64,000 nucleotides of DNA, from NCBI GenBank assembly GCA_030847615.1, contig JAUMIR010000004.1, positions 227,148,501-227,212,500 on the forward strand, read 5' to 3'. Of this stretch, positions 22,020 to 35,189 are shown piece after piece. A model generated the notes under the pieces. That model saw only the letters and a list, made by a program, of their open reading frames with translations. It was not told the DNA's origin and did not search any database. The stretch is from Gambelia wislizenii. Taxonomy: Eukaryota; Chordata; Lepidosauria; Squamata; Crotaphytidae. Made by a program: the position numbers and the translations under genes. Numbering within the stretch: the stretch's first letter is position 1; each line of letters opens with the position of its first letter.

Positions 22020-23899
22020 GTCTCAGACATATATATATCTTCCTTATCTGGCAACCCCATAAGAAGCAATGCAATTTTCTTTTGAGTAGACATTAAAGAA
22101 TTGCATTGATGATGTTTAATCATTTGAAATGTATGTCCCTTATCATCAGAGAGGGCAGACCTGGTGCCTAGGTTCCTAGCCCTAGTATATGATCAAAAGC
22201 AAACTTGATAGTTTGGACTAGCTGTCCTGTTGCTTAACTCTAGCCCGACTCCTATTGATTAACCCCACTTAGAGCATATCTATTGAATCAATTGAATAGT
22301 GAACACAAGGTAAATCCTATTAATTCAGTGGATGTTCTCTAGACAGGAGTAACAAAAGGATTCAGACCCAAATTCTCTCTCTTTTCTCTTTCAAAGCTTT
22401 CTTTCACACTACTGAATGAGAGCTGCCCAGTTCTTATCTTCTTCAAGGGTAGTGCTGGGTGTGCAATGGTGTCAGCTGAAGATTTGCTGGTGAGAGTACA
22501 ACCCAGTTCAGCTGGGAGCATTAACCCTTTCAATCAAACAGAGCAGGGTCAGTTAGCCAAAACCAATCAAACAGAGCAGGGATTAGTTAGCCAAAAGATG
22601 TTATTTTGTTTGGTGCTTTGAAAATGTGAACCTCCTTGCATTGGTCTCATGTAACTCCTATTCACTTGAGAGTGGCAGGAGTAGCATGCTGTGGTTTATG
22701 TGCTGGGGGTGAGGGAAGCATTGCTTCTGTGCTGCCAGAAACGTGTAATACTTTTCTGGATGTTGAAAAGCAGTGGCATACCCGCTGGCTGAGGCTTCAC
22801 CTATTTCTCATCATGTGTATATTTGTGCTGTACACTGGGTGTTTTTGTGCCCTAGTACAGTACATGGCACTCAGGTTTACCTGCCAAATCCACCTGTTTC
22901 AGGTGGCACACTACTTTCTGCTTCACCTGGGAACTGGATCTGACAACTTTGCTAGCATGCATTGAATTTAAAATAAAAACCAGACTGCCAAAGTGACATC
23001 ACTACTTTTCTGCATTTTAACATTAATGTCAAAACATTCTACTTTCTAGCAGCATGAGCAATGTTTATTTGTTGCTCCCAGCGTTACTTTTTAGAAGATT
23101 GGGAGCCATTTTTTTTTTCCTGGGGAGACAGCAGTCTTGCACAAAAACACACACATATGGCTGCCTAGAATTAGTGGCTGGAATTCCTGATCGCAGTTAC
23201 AAATGCATAACTCATAGTTACACATTCATAACTGATTTGTATTCATGATCCCTGTGTATTCAACAGTGTAGGGAATATGCAGGGATTGATCCCGCTTTAC
23301 CGGGCAGCAGTTGCCACCTCAAGGGACAGGTGTCTATTCACCTGTCAACTGAGACAGCAGACTGAAGTTTCTATTCCCCTCCCTCCAGCAATCTCTGGTG
23401 CAAGAGGGAATTTATTAGGAATGTGTAACTCCCCAACAGTATGCCAGCCATAGTGAAAACATACCAAAAGTAAACATTAACATAGAATTAAGCTATTAAT
23501 GACATTAAAACAATTTGAAACATACACTTAAAAAGGATGTAAAGGCACTAAAACAGGGCAATTTAAAACAACACAGTGCCATCATGCAAGATTATATAAA
23601 TATTAGGGGGAGGAAGGATAATCAAAAGTCCAAGGATCTGGCCTGTTAGATTATATAGATTACAATATTGGCCATTGTGTGTCTCTGTAGTTATAAGAAA
23701 TAGTTTGGAAGTTTGGAAAAGTTACTCTTTTTTTTGGACTGCCATGTCCTGAATCCCCCAGCCAACATGATCAGAAGACACATGAACTGCCTCAAGTATT
23801 TTTTTTAAATGAATGTAAATGTTGGGGACTCCATAATTGATTATAGAAGTAGTAAGAGGGCTTTATCTTTTCCCTATGTGGGTCCCATCCATTGACATG
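22020..23899. other. Unassigned non-coding DNA
   Basis: A 23-bp phrase ACCAATCAAACAGAGCAGGG repeats loosely at about 22532-22585. The open frame 22636-22965 has hydrophobic stretches but no recognisable family. No transposon ends were found. Confidence 0.4.
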
Positions 23900-24490
23900 G
23901 GACATTATCAGACTAGTGTCTAAAAATGCTGTAATTCTGCAAATGAGGATAGCGGAAATATTGTGGGATTAACACGCTTAATATTGCAGATCACTGTAAT
24001 TGCGAGAAAGAATCACCACAGAATTATCGCATGACGACCACTAGCGCTTTAAGAACGGGAGTTTACTTCCATGATTTAGCATGGGTGAGATTTCGGCAGT
24101 TCTCGCGAGAAGATGTGAGTGTTCTTAAAACTCCAGAAAACCCTTAATTAAGAAAGTAAATGAACACACAAGCAGTGAAACAAACCTAAAAATGTGCAAA
24201 CTAAATGGGACAGTTCATACAAAGAGCATCCTGTGCTTCATTTTCATGTTCTCACCTGGAAGTTTTCAGCCCATTCATGCTGTAATCTTGCAATTACAAC
24301 AGGACGTGGTTTTGCACACAATAAAGCAATATCTATTCATGGCTTGTCCTGTGAATTAAAAGAAACTCATTTTTTTGTGGCTGGAGCATGCTGTAACAAT
24401 GCAAAGATTATGATGATGTGTGATAGCAGGGCCCATTCACGCTACTTTGGCATGATAATCCTGTGATTTTTGCCATGTCTGATAATGTTC
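23900..24490 (-). mobile_element. Harbinger-like MITE, 591 bp
   Basis: TIR GGACATTATCAGAC at 23900 and GTCTGATAATGTTC ending at 24490. The flanks are ATG and TTG, an imperfect 3-bp duplication. It is closely related to the copy at 20244-20835 throughout. A minus-strand donor-like CAG-GTGAGA has its GT at 24255/24254. Confidence 0.7.
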
Positions 24491-24992
24491 TTGGTCCACA
24501 TACTTTTCTGCTGATGTCAGAAAAGCAAGTAAGGGAATTTTTAGCTGCAAATGTCTATGCCCCCCCCCCCGTGATATTGTCCTGAATAAATTTGGAGACT
24601 TTGTCTCATGACATGAAGAGTCTGGTTGATTGAAGCCACCAGAACAACAACAACACTTATGGAAATTTATGTTATGTTTTGTCTCTGATTTGGTAATCTT
24701 TAACTGAAAAAGGAAGTCACACAAGCAGTTGTCCCAATGTTAAAGGTTATTGGTTTTTTTATACTTTGTTAATACACAATTTAATGTAATTATGAAAATT
24801 GAATAAAAAAATTAGTTCGCAAAGAAAAAAAATCAGAAAAAAATGTTGTTGGAATTCTCTCAAATTTGCCATGTCAGGTTCAGTTTGGTTTTCATCACTA
24901 CAGCATAATGTTCTGACAGTTTACACTGCTTAGCTGTCCCATGTCTCTTCTTGACTTTGCCTGACAGGACATCTGAGCCAATTGGGGAATGT
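24491..24992. other. Unassigned non-coding DNA
   Basis: A C-run lies near 24560. Nothing else is assignable. Confidence 0.4.
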
Positions 24993-24998
24993 GTGATG

Positions 24999-25992
24999 CA
25001 TACCCTCCAACATTTCTTAGATGAAGACCAGGACATGTGTGGCTAAGCAACATCAGAGTGTGGTCCAAATGACAAAAGTTATTAATGAGGCAGAACAGAC
25101 AAGCTAAGAAAGGCTGCAGCAGTTTGCTTTTGCCTGAGTATACTAGAAAGGGCAGGATTCCATCCCCTCCCTTTGGACTTTTTCAGACAGGCTAAAAACA
25201 CTGTCGCAGGCACGGAACAGGGTCAGGAAAGGGTTTCCCTTTCAGATGATGGCGACCCTGTCCCATGCTGCCCCAGTGCTGCATCCGTGATATTGTAATC
25301 ACAGGGAAACATAGTTAATAGACCTCCCGTTCCATTTCTGTCATGGAATCATCTGAAAGGCGCCCCATTCCTCTCCCATTATGCTGGCGTGATGTCAGCC
25401 GTGGGGGGAGGTTCGTTCCGAACACTTGTGGTGGAGAGCGGGACAAGGAGGTAAGTGACACCCTTCCCCCACCCCCTGGGTTACTTGTAATTTTTAAACT
25501 GTGTTTTGGGGCTTGGTTTTTTAATTTGATGTTTGGTTGGGTTTTTATTTTTAAATTTCCCGTGCGACTGTTCTCTCACAATAATGCAAGATTTGCTTTC
25601 CTGGATGTGAATGCAGCTTTACAACAGCTGCATTCACTCCCGGCCAGCCGAGGAGAGGACGTTCCGGTCACAGAAAAAAGGTAAGTGTCTGAATTTTTTT
25701 TTAATTCCATGGCAGGGATGGGAGTGGAGCAGGAGAGTGGCTAGCAAAGCAGAAATAGGGTATAAGTCCCCATCCGAAAATGTCATTCCTCTGCTACCTG
25801 CTGAGTTAATTGGGTGCAAATTACTTTTGCACTTTGAACTAAAATTTGAAGCAATTGAAATAAGCTGAAGACAAAAGAGAGATATGGGAGGAGGACAGAC
25901 AAGCTGGGACATTTTAAAAGCAGCTAAAAGAGTGGGACAACCCAGGATTAGTTGGGACTGGCCCTCCCAAACTGGGACAGTTGGAGGGTATG
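24999..25992 (+). mobile_element. CATACCCTCCAAC-family MITE with a nested MITE
   Basis: TIRs CATACCCTCCAAC at 24999 and GTTGGAGGGTATG ending at 25992, flanked by GTGATG at 24993-24998 and 25993-25998, a 6-bp direct repeat. The body is interrupted at 25175-25785 by a Harbinger-like MITE; without it the element is about 383 bp, close to the 357-bp copy at 51120. Confidence 0.78.
25175..25785 (+). mobile_element. Harbinger-like MITE, about 611 bp
   Basis: Starts GGACTTTTTCAGACAGG; the right end CCATCCGAAAATGTC is a decayed complement. The 3-bp flanks are TTT and TTC, so the exact right edge is uncertain. The host element resumes with CCTCTGCTACCTGCTGAGTT. Donor-like sites are GAG-GTAAGT (GT 25451) and AAG-GTAAGT (GT 25681). 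It is related in reverse to 624-1243. Confidence 0.68.
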
Positions 25993-25998
25993 GTGATG

Positions 25999-27729
25999 GA
26001 ACTTCCTTCCAGCACCTTTTGGGTGATAGCAATGAGCCCCTTTTTAAATGGGTGCTATGGGAAAGCATGAGATGAAGAAGGGACAACATGATTTTTCCAC
26101 ATCAGAAGTGCTATATACATGATTAATAAAGATATTTTCCAGTTCAAACCTCTAAGATACTGAGTGCATGTGTATCTGAGATCAACTCCTTTTTAAAACT
26201 AAAGAATCTGATTTTATCTTCTGAAGAGTACAGTCCATCAGTTATGAAACATGCAGAGCATCTGCTGACAAATTGAAAAGCAGTTTTGATGACCCATTTT
26301 GCCAAGAGGGAAAAAGAAATAAAAGAGTGCTCAGCATAGCCCTCTAAAATATTCTGTAGACAAGAGCATGGAAGAGTCTAGAACAACCTGTTTCAGTGCA
26401 GGCTTTCTATCTATATATACTGAGAAAGTGTTTGAACAGGAATGTGCTTCAATTCACATATTCATGAGCCCAGGGAGCCATAAAAGTTTTAGTAGAGCTA
26501 CCATGTGATAAAGCAATATAGTCTTCCCAAGCCATGTGATTACACACACACACACACAAACTGAAAGATACACAAAAAAATACTAGTATAGCTATAGATT
26601 CTCATGCCAGTACATATGTAACAAATTTATTTATAACCACTTAAGAGTTCTGTTCTGTTAAGTCTTCTAGAAAGAAAACATTTTTATTAGATAGAGAAAG
26701 AGTTCTGAATAAGAAACTGTGACAAAAAAGTATGTCTTTGTTCCCAACTCTGGTAGGTAGCACCAGCTGTAGAACACCACTGCTTGTGCTTTTAAAAACT
26801 CTGATATTCTAGATATATAAGAAATTGGGCATCTCTATGCGTGGAGAAGGACAGAATTTGAAATCCGAATTTGGAGTCCTTTACAAGCCAGTTCATGTTT
26901 CTGAGGGCAGTCCAGCTTCTGGGTGAAGCCAGATCAGCTGTGGTTCCCAGTTCGGCCTCCTTATACATTCTTTAATATTTCAAGGTGGAAAGAAGTTCGC
27001 TTTGATTTTAAAATTAAAATAAACATGAACATTAGGTACATAAATTTATCAGGACAGTATCCTGAAAATAATTCACCAGGCAACTTGTAACTTGGGATGT
27101 GGATGAGGCCCCTATACCCAGATTCTGAAGTTTACCTTCTGTCTTTGTTTACCAGCTGGAAACATATGAAAATCCCAAAGAACAGCTCCAAAGGGCAAAA
27201 TAATTTCTATAAGGGTGGAACAGCTCCTGGAGAAGGAAATTGAAGCTGACCATGAATGGCCTTGAAAGCTAGTATCTGATAGTGGTTTGAGTGTTGCACT
27301 AGGGAGTTGTGTACACCAGCAAAAAAAATCAGCTGCAATACGCAGCATGCTTCCCTGGATTCATCCCATTAGCACCACACCTGCTCCAAATAAACCAAAC
27401 TCCAACTGTACTGATAGCCACACATTTCCCACTCCAAATTCAAATCAGTTCAAAAAAATATGACGACACACACCAAGCTTGCCAGACTAATAGTAACCAC
27501 ACAGCAACCTGTCCCATCCTCCAGTTAGCTCATCCACCCTGATTTTACCCCAATCCTGACACACATGTAACACCCCCCACAGTTTCCCTAAAACTGTGGA
27601 GTAGAGGTTTGTAAAATTGCGTTAATGCCTAAAATAAGCACTTTCACTGTAAAGCCAGTCTCACATCATGTGTTCCAACAATGCTCAAAATAAGGTGAGT
27701 ACATTTTTTTTTTTTTTTTTGCCTGTATA
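25999..27729. other. Unassigned non-coding DNA
   Basis: Contains a short (CA)n at about 26543-26559 and a T-run at 27705-27720. No gene or transposon recognised. Confidence 0.45.
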
Positions 27730-27915
27730 GACAATCCCTAGGACTCCAGGAGACCAGGATTCAAATCCCCACTTAGCCATAGAAACCCACCTTGGGGAAG
27801 TCACACTCTCAGCCTCAGAAGAAAGCAATGGCAAACCTCCTCTGTACAAATTTTGCTGAGAAAACCCTGGGATAGGTAAGTTGTAAACAACTTGAAGGCA
27901 TACAATAGGAACAAC
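27730..27915 (+). mobile_element. tRNA-derived SINE, 5'-truncated
   Basis: Contains CCAGGAGACCAGGATTCAAA (B-box region), the GAAAGCAATGGCAAACCTCC body and a GAAGGCATACAATAGGAACA tail. The A-box head is lost against the T-run. Confidence 0.7.
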
Positions 27916-28312
27916 AAAAAGTCTTGGAAAACCTGGGTCAGGTGACTTCCTGCAGGTTCTATAGCCAAGTTTTTGAAAGAGGGGAAAGGGGAAGAGTTAA
28001 CCTGTGATGCGCAGAGATGTCAATCTTGATGTCTCCAGTAGCCTTGCATAATAGGTCATGTTGTTTATTCAAAGCCCCTTTTAATAAAAGTGGGTGGGGG
28101 AGGATGGATTTGTTACAGTTACACCTTGTAAGTGACAGGACATCAGACATTGTTCATTTGTTGTTATTGCTAGTCAATGGAAGCAACTTTGCTGCTGTCA
28201 GTGGATTTGAAATTGTATTGCCTGTGTTTTACTGTCCTTTCTCCCCAGTCCCTACATGGCTAAGATGGGGAGTGACCTCTGCCTACATTAATATCCCCCC
28301 AAACTATCTTAA
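27916..28312. other. Unassigned non-coding DNA
   Basis: Nothing recognisable. Confidence 0.4.
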
Positions 28313-28490
28313 CTCACAACAGAAGTAACATCTGAGACAAAATGTAGACCTGTGACTCTAATACTATCACTTTTCTACTCCTGTATGATTTTTTAAACAT
28401 ATTTCCTTGATGAAGAAGCCAGTGAAAATTTGAAAGCTTGCATGATGTGTTTTGTGCATTTTAGTTGGCCCAATAAAGGTATCACTGGAT
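28313..28490 (+). repeat. Half copy of the palindromic repeat at 3213
   Basis: Matches 3350-3525 over most of its length (CTCCTGTATGATTTTTTAAA, CATGATGTGTTTTGTGCATT, CAATAAAGGTATCAC). The inverted left arm is absent. Confidence 0.6.
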
Positions 28491-30619
28491 TTTGGATTTT
28501 GTTGTATTTTGCTGCATGGCCAAGATGGCTACCCCTAAATATGTTTCCGTAGCAGCAGTCAGTTTCGGATAACCCACACTGAAGGCTGTTTTGGTTCTTA
28601 ATTTCCTCTCATTGACTTGATAGGACACATACTGGCTTTTCCTGAGGCACTCACTAGCTCTGTGACTGATTGTGAATATGATATAGAATAGGGAAAGGAG
28701 TGAAACACTCCTTCACTCCCTCTCCACTTCAAACTTGTTCAGTTTGTATTAATAAGCCAGCTTTCTGAGAATTCTTCAGTTAATACATTAGTTACTAGTT
28801 TCTGGTTCCTTATTTAGCAAAGAATTGCATGAGCAGCAGAAATGGGGAAGTGATATATCCTCTGAACTTCAGAATAAGATTTGCATTAATCCCGGTTATG
28901 GAAGTAAATGATATTGAGTAGCAGATTTTAATTTTTTAGGCTGGCATCCTGTTGGTGACATATGTAAGCCTCAATCCAATTAATGCCTGTGTATGTATTT
29001 CTATGGTCATGCCGTCAATGGAATTCAGTTCCGCTATGAGTGGTCCCTCTGAGCCCTTACCTTAAGAACACTCAGTGACTTTCATAGCTCAGTGAGAATA
29101 TGAATCTGGTATTTAAGGCTGGCCCTGCCCACTATATTCCAGTATGCACCATCTATCCTATCCCTATCCCCCTCAAATTATTACCTTGTTTGTTTGTTTT
29201 CTTGCTTTTTCCCCAGAGCTGAGACCTAAAGCAGCTAATAACAATTTAAAAATAGAAGAAAACACAAATATAGATGAAAACATGTGAAAAGTTATTTTAA
29301 AAATAAATTATAGAATTATTTTAAAAAAAAATAAGTTCATGCCTTGCATTCCCTTCAGCTGTCCTGGTTTGGCAATGGCACAGGCTGAGCACTCATTTGG
29401 GTTAAAATTTGCCAAATTTAAGTCTCAAAAAAGAAAAAAGAAAAAAAGCAATGGTTCACAGAGCATGAAATATAAAGTAGAAAGCTCTGTGTATTAAAGA
29501 ATGTGTGTGTGTTACTGAGAGGCTAGAGACAGGCTAATTCCAGGTAGAACAAACAAACAAACATATGAGCAGACTTGACTGGCAGCTGACAGATGTAATC
29601 TGATGGAAGGCAGTAAAATCCCAAAATCTGACACTACCTGGTTTGTTTTTTTATTTGTTTCCAAGACCCTGACTAGAGGAGAGAAGATTGTTGATATAAA
29701 AGATTTCCACTGAAGATTTCATCTCATTGGACCAGAGATGTCACCTGATAGGCTAGGGAGGAAATAAAATAAGCTAAGAAGAGAGAGAAGTCAGACTGCT
29801 CTGCAGTCTCAACTGGAGAAGAGAGAAGGCCAATGCAGCCTCCAAGCTGATAACCCAGACATGCTGATGGAAATAGATACTGTTACTAAGAGAAACAACT
29901 AGGCTAAGCTAAATGGATAAATTTCTCATTCTGGTTGCAATGGATGCCTGGTATAGATGTTTATAGATATGTAATGGATGCTGCTAGATATAGCAATGCT
30001 CAAGGATAATAACCCCTTGGATGCCTGTGTGTTTACAGATGCCTGTTTAAAAATGTATAGTTCCTTAACAGATGAAATTATATTTCTTAATGGATAAATG
30101 ACTGAGTCATATTGTTTAAGACAGTAGTGTTCCTCTATGTGTTAACTATGGAGAAGCCAGCTAGAGGGATGCAGAGATAAAGGTTCAATCTCTATGAAAG
30201 TGTAACATCTTACTTGCCATATACTGGGATACTCTGTAATGGATGTGATGTGACGTATAATGCTTTACATGCAATGTACTGGAATGAAAGCAATGTGCCC
30301 ATACATTAACATGTCTATGTTTTTCCCTAAGGGTGTGTTTATGTATGTGTATATATCTATGATTGCCTATGATAAATAGCATAAAGATTACCAGAGAGCC
30401 TGCTCATTCTTCCATAATAAATATCCTAAGATTCCACTACTTACGAATACTTAAGTGCAGTGTTGATGTTAACTCTGCCTGTCTGGAGTTTACCATGGTC
30501 ACAAGTTGGATGCCCAAGAAGGTGGTAAAGGAACCCCAGATAGAAACGGATTAGCTGACAAATGGCAAAGGATCCTCAATCCTTCAGTCTAAAGGGATGA
30601 GGTGAGGAACCATGCCTGT
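28491..30619. other. Unassigned non-coding DNA
   Basis: About 2.1 kb with no open frame of note or identifiable repeat. A T/G simple-sequence patch occurs near 29188. Confidence 0.45.
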
Positions 30620-30975
30620 TTCAGCAGGGTCAGTCCTGTTTAATCCACTATTGTCCCCCGCTTTCAGCAGCTTTTAAAATGTCCGAGTTTCTCTCTCTGC
30701 TCCTGCTTTTCCCCTTTGCCCTCACCTTACTTCAGTTGTTACAAAGTGAGTTCAAAGTGCAGAAGTCATTTGTGCTCAATTAACTGAGCAGGAGGGAGAG
30801 GAGAGGAGGGAACAGAATCTTGCCCTTTCCAGTAGGCTCAGGCAGAAGCAAATGGTGCAGGTTGTCCTAGCTAGTGTGTTCTTCCTCATTTATAACTTTT
30901 GTCCCGTTCAAAACACACTGATCTATCTTGGCCACATATGTCCCAGTTTTCATCTGTGAAATGTAGGAGGGTATG
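30620..30975 (-). mobile_element. CATACCCTCCAAC-family MITE, reverse copy
   Basis: The right edge is TGTAGGAGGGTATG. Interior phrases CAGCTTTTAAAATGTCCGAG, CAAAGTGCAGAAGTCATTTG and CTCAATTAACTGAGCAGGAG are the reverse of the 51120 copy. The left terminal repeat has decayed, so that limit is approximate. Confidence 0.6.
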
Positions 30976-31034
30976 AACTTGCCACGTTGAGCCTCAAACC
31001 TATATACTCTCCCTCTTTCTTTCCCATGGTTATA

Positions 31035-31554
31035 ATATACACTGGACTGACTATGTGATGAATGTTGCTGTCCTTGAGCAAGCAGGGATCACCAGCATTG
31101 AGGCCATGATAGTGAGAACACAGCTGTGCTGGGCAGGGCACATTTCTAGGATGGAGGACCATCGCCTCCCCAAAATAGTTCTCTACGGTGAACTCGCCAC
31201 GGGTCAGCGTAAGAGCGATACAAGGAGTCCCTGAAACAACATCTCAGGCTCAGCCAAATTGATCACCAACAATGGTCCGCCCTGGCCTTACATCGGAAGG
31301 CATGGAGACGCACTATCCACAATGCTCCAGCTTTATTTGAGAACTCACGCCGAACAAGTCTTGAAGAGAAATGACAATGCAGAAAGAATCACAACCCGGA
31401 AACATCACCCAAGGAGACCTTCTGCTGTGCTTTCTGCAATTGGACTTGTTTATCTTGGATTGGCCTTTTTAGTTATCAGCGCACTTGCAGAAAGTGCGGA
31501 ATGAGTCCTTCTTGAATCTTCGTTTGCGAAGAAAAGCCAGAGACAGAGAGAATG
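31035..31554 (+). mobile_element. LINE 3' fragment, same family as 55355-59340
   Basis: From 31043 the sequence follows the 3' part of the minus-strand LINE in opposite orientation (ACTGGACTGACTATGTGA, CATTGAGGCCATGAT, CAAGGAGTCCCTGAAACAAC). It includes the C-terminal coding region and ends with AGAAAAGCCAGAGACAGAGA. It is 5'-truncated and has a small deletion near 31212. Confidence 0.8.
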
Positions 31555-33242
31555 GAAGTGGTTGGCATTGTCACTTAACCAAACTAGACTAATCATGTGA
31601 CTCGTTAAATGCCCTTTGGTTGACTCTCATGTACCCAGAGCATGCAAGTAATGAATTATAAGTAACATTGTTACCTGTGATACCTTTACTGGGGTTGCGA
31701 GGAGAAGAAAGTCATAATGATGTCCGTTTTGTGAAATAATGCAGTGACTGGTAAAGTCACCAGGTTTTTTTTTTAAAGTAACAAGTAGTTACTCATGAAA
31801 TGCTACTGTGGGGGTACTATTTTTGATACTTGAGAATAATAAAAACAGTAAGCTATTAACATTCTACTTTTTAAATAACAAACAATGAGTCATGTTAATA
31901 AGGTGTCCGAGAAACAAACCTAAGGGGTGACAAATAAGTTTTTAAACATTCCAAATTTGGCTTGTTTCACCATTTTGTAACCATACCAGATAGAATTCTG
32001 GTGAAAATGTAAGTGAGGAGGAAGAATCTTGTCTTCTGCTACTGTGAACTAATGTGTTTTTGAAAATCCTCTATAAGTGGGTACATGACTGAGTGTGCAG
32101 TGGGAGGAAGTTCTGTATCCAAATATAGGAACTGAAGGAGGAATTTAGGCCAGCAAGCTATAATTATCTATGTTGGAATTAGTCCCAAAAGTTCTGGCAC
32201 TAGTGCACGTTGGACTGAAAATAATGGTTGCATTATATCTTTGTCTAATATGATGTTGCTCAGATCTGTTTTATTTATTTATTTATTTTCATAGTGTGCT
32301 GAGCAGAAGTATGATGGAGTTGGTTACTATTGTGCTCATAAAGCGTGATTTGACATTGCATCAGCTTTGTTAGCTGCGTTAGGTAGAACCAAATGCTAAC
32401 TCACCAGTTATATTATGTGGTGGTGCAAGAGCCCCGCCCCCCAGCATTGCAAAACAAAACCAGGATGCATAGTACTCAAGGTTGCTCTGGTGTCTGAGGC
32501 AGAAAATTCTGGAAGTGTCTCTCCCTAGCAATAAAAATACCAAAATACTAACTGAAATATCTCCATTTGCTGCCTTTTCATAAAATCCCCAAATTCAGCT
32601 GCCTCAGCCACTTCATTCTCTTTAATGGGAGGGCGAGCCTTGTTACAAACTAGCTGATGGCTGAGTTAATCGATTACATTTGCTTCAGCCAAAAAAGTCA
32701 GCTTAAGGAATGCCATGTCTGCTTGTGCCCACGAGGAATGTATCATATTAATTGACCCTAAGTTGCTTTGTCAAACTCAGCATAGTCCCCTGATGGGTTC
32801 CAAACCAGAAGTCTCCAAGTCTGAGACAGAAAAATGCCCTGCCTACCAATTCTTGATGAAATGCACATTCTAACTATTGAGATTTGCCTGGATGCTATTG
32901 CTAAGTGCATAATAGGATCAGCTTGCTAAACTCATTGTTCTGTAAGTGCCGTGTGATGCCTCGATTATCAAAGGAACTCTATAAAACCAAATTCCAATCT
33001 ATTCAAGTGACTGTCATATGGTCAGACAAGCTGCTGTAGTACATTTACATGATCTGCAGCCCAGTGAGTTTTATGGCTATGAATGTCCCTTGTTTGTGCT
33101 TGCACGTGCTAGAAATTATAAGCGCTGGGTTTCAAGCCAGTCTTCTTTTCCTTCTGCATTGTCCTTGTACTCAGCTTTAGTCAGTTTTCTAAAAACAGTA
33201 GAGATTTTTGAACTAATTGTTTACAAAAATTTCAAATAGTTC

Positions 33243-33287
<45 letters not shown>

Positions 33288-34274
33288 TTTAAAGACCTAA
33301 ATTTGCTTTTACTTAGCTATTTGTTCTCTCTTGCCTTCTTGTTCAAGTGTTTTCTCTCCTAGGCACTTGCAACTATCCTATAAAATGTTTATTTCAATTG
33401 GATCTTTCTCAGTCACAATGCAAAATGATAACTCTAAATAAGATTGATTTGTAAATTAATTTGTTAAACACCCAGTTTTCAGAAAAGGTATAACATGACC
33501 ATTTTTGATGCTGACTGTGTAAACCATTGTACAGTTGAGTAAAACAGTCAGCTAAACTCTGGATGTCCATGGCCCATCATCCAGCACTAAGATTTCTATA
33601 ACAAAAGGGATGGAATTTTATATATGAGCAAAATTAACTCTTTAGAAACGTTTATTGCAATGCCCACAAAATAAGTAAACCAGAAATAGATATGTAACTG
33701 TTGACTATGTCTTGATAATGTCTTAGTTAACATGGCAAAGCTTTGTGCATTCTGGGTGTGGAATACCAAAACTGGAGACTTGCACTTCAGGCTTCATATT
33801 TTGTTTCAACTGTAACCTATTTCTTCAGGTTTGTGGCATGAGTGTGCATGTCTTACTCAATCATTGCACTAATGAGCCAAGAGCAAGTGTTGAATTGTTG
33901 TGGATTTACTGAATTTGGACAAAAGACAACAGCATTTCTATAGATTTTCGCCAACCTGTGTTTGTATTCAACCCAGAATTCTATAGGGGTCTGTTTAAGC
34001 ATTCTTTAGTAAGCATCTTACTCATTATAGGTTGGTATAAGAATTTGTATAGAAAGTTCCTTTCTTTACAACCAGCTTGGCTTCATAAGGTTTAAGTATT
34101 TTGTAGATCTCTCTTATAGGAAAACAAATGGTTTGCTCTCCAACTTGTTTTGTTATGAGGCTGCAATGTTAAAGTAGAAACTTAAAAATATTTAGTGTTG
34201 GTTGGTAATGATTTTTATCTGAAAAGGAAACAACTGTTATGTTCTGCTTCTTGCAGATTTCTTACATTAATTAA
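31555..34274. other. Unassigned DNA, long
   Basis: 2.7 kb without recognisable coding or transposon structure, apart from the microsatellite at 33246-33290 and a small (TTTA)n near 32272. Confidence 0.45.
33246..33290. repeat. (TTTC)n microsatellite
   Basis: Eleven or so uninterrupted CTTT units. Confidence 0.95.
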
Positions 34275-34415
34275 TACTGTGTAGATGGGTCTTATAATGT
34301 GTCTTGCCCAAGATCCACCCTATGGGTTTCTATGGCTGAGTGAGGATTCAAACCCTGGACTCCAAAGTCATAGTCCAATGCTGAAACCACTACATCATAC
34401 TGTGTCTCTTCAATG
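34275..34415 (-). mobile_element. tRNA SINE, 5' part
   Basis: On the minus strand it has a TGATGTAGTGGTTTCAGCAT head and a GGTTTGAATCC B-box, then GCCATAGAAACCCATAGG. The 3' half is missing. Confidence 0.65.
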
Positions 34416-34624
34416 GATTTAAAATATGTCTCTAAATCTTTGTGCAACAAATAGAAATGTAGTATATTTTTACCATTTATTTCATTCATTTATTTAATTT
34501 GCATTCTTCTTAATCTCAGTTCTAACTGGAATTGAACTGTCAGTGAATTCAAAAGTCAAACTTTCACATACATACTAGAAGCTTGTTTTCTCTTGCTCCA
34601 TGGGATAAAAGCTGAACCAATGCA

Positions 34625-34790
34625 CTCAGATTATAAAAAAGTAGATTCCAGCTAAACATTATGAAGAAATTCCTGAAGTTAAGATCCATTTGACCATGGA
34701 GCATACTAACTTGGTAGGCAGTGGACAAAACAGTTTAAAGATTTTAAACAGAGGTTGGATGGCCTCCTGCCAGACTGCCAGGTATACGTT
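34625..34790 (+). mobile_element. Old CR1 3' fragment
   Basis: The order CATTATGAAGAAATTCCTGA, then a loose match to the region encoding the ORF2 end, then AACAGAGGTTGGATGGCCTC follows the CR1 3' end seen at 49383-49572. The terminal ATTCTATGA tail is absent. Confidence 0.5.
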
Positions 34791-34908
34791 AGCTGTTAGC
34801 TGAGGCTTCCTCAGTAAAATGGGAAAGGGGAAACTCATGAATGACAAGATCCTCCTATGCATACCACCATCCTCTCCTGCAGTTAAAGGCCATGCGTTGG
34901 ATCCAGAC

Positions 34909-35188
34909 TTAAGCCTTGTCTGCACTGGCCAGATGCCCCAGTTTGCCCCCATTCCAGAGCCCTGCGGTCCAGATGATGCAGGACATGAACCTCAGGGCAG
35001 ATACAGGGCTGGAATGGGGACAAACCAAGATATGGGCCCTTTACCGCAATATAAGAGGAAAAAAACCTCTTTACTCTGTTTCAGCTAGATCAGTCCCCAC
35101 ATCCCTGCAGAAGCCCACCTGGCACGCTGCTCCTTGATGCCACTGCCAGCTCCCTGGATCTTCCAGGGGCCTGGCTAGTGCAGATAAG
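34909..35188. mobile_element. Small TIR element
   Basis: Inverted ends AGCCTTGTCTGCACTGGCC near 34911 and GGCTAGTGCAGATAAGACC near 35170-35188. No clear target duplication; its right edge meets the next MITE. Confidence 0.5.
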
Positions 35189-35189
35189 A

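Noticed and set aside
22636..22965. Possible membrane-protein exon
   Set aside because: Hydrophobic stretches but no recognised family, no convincing exon borders and no repeat of the pattern.
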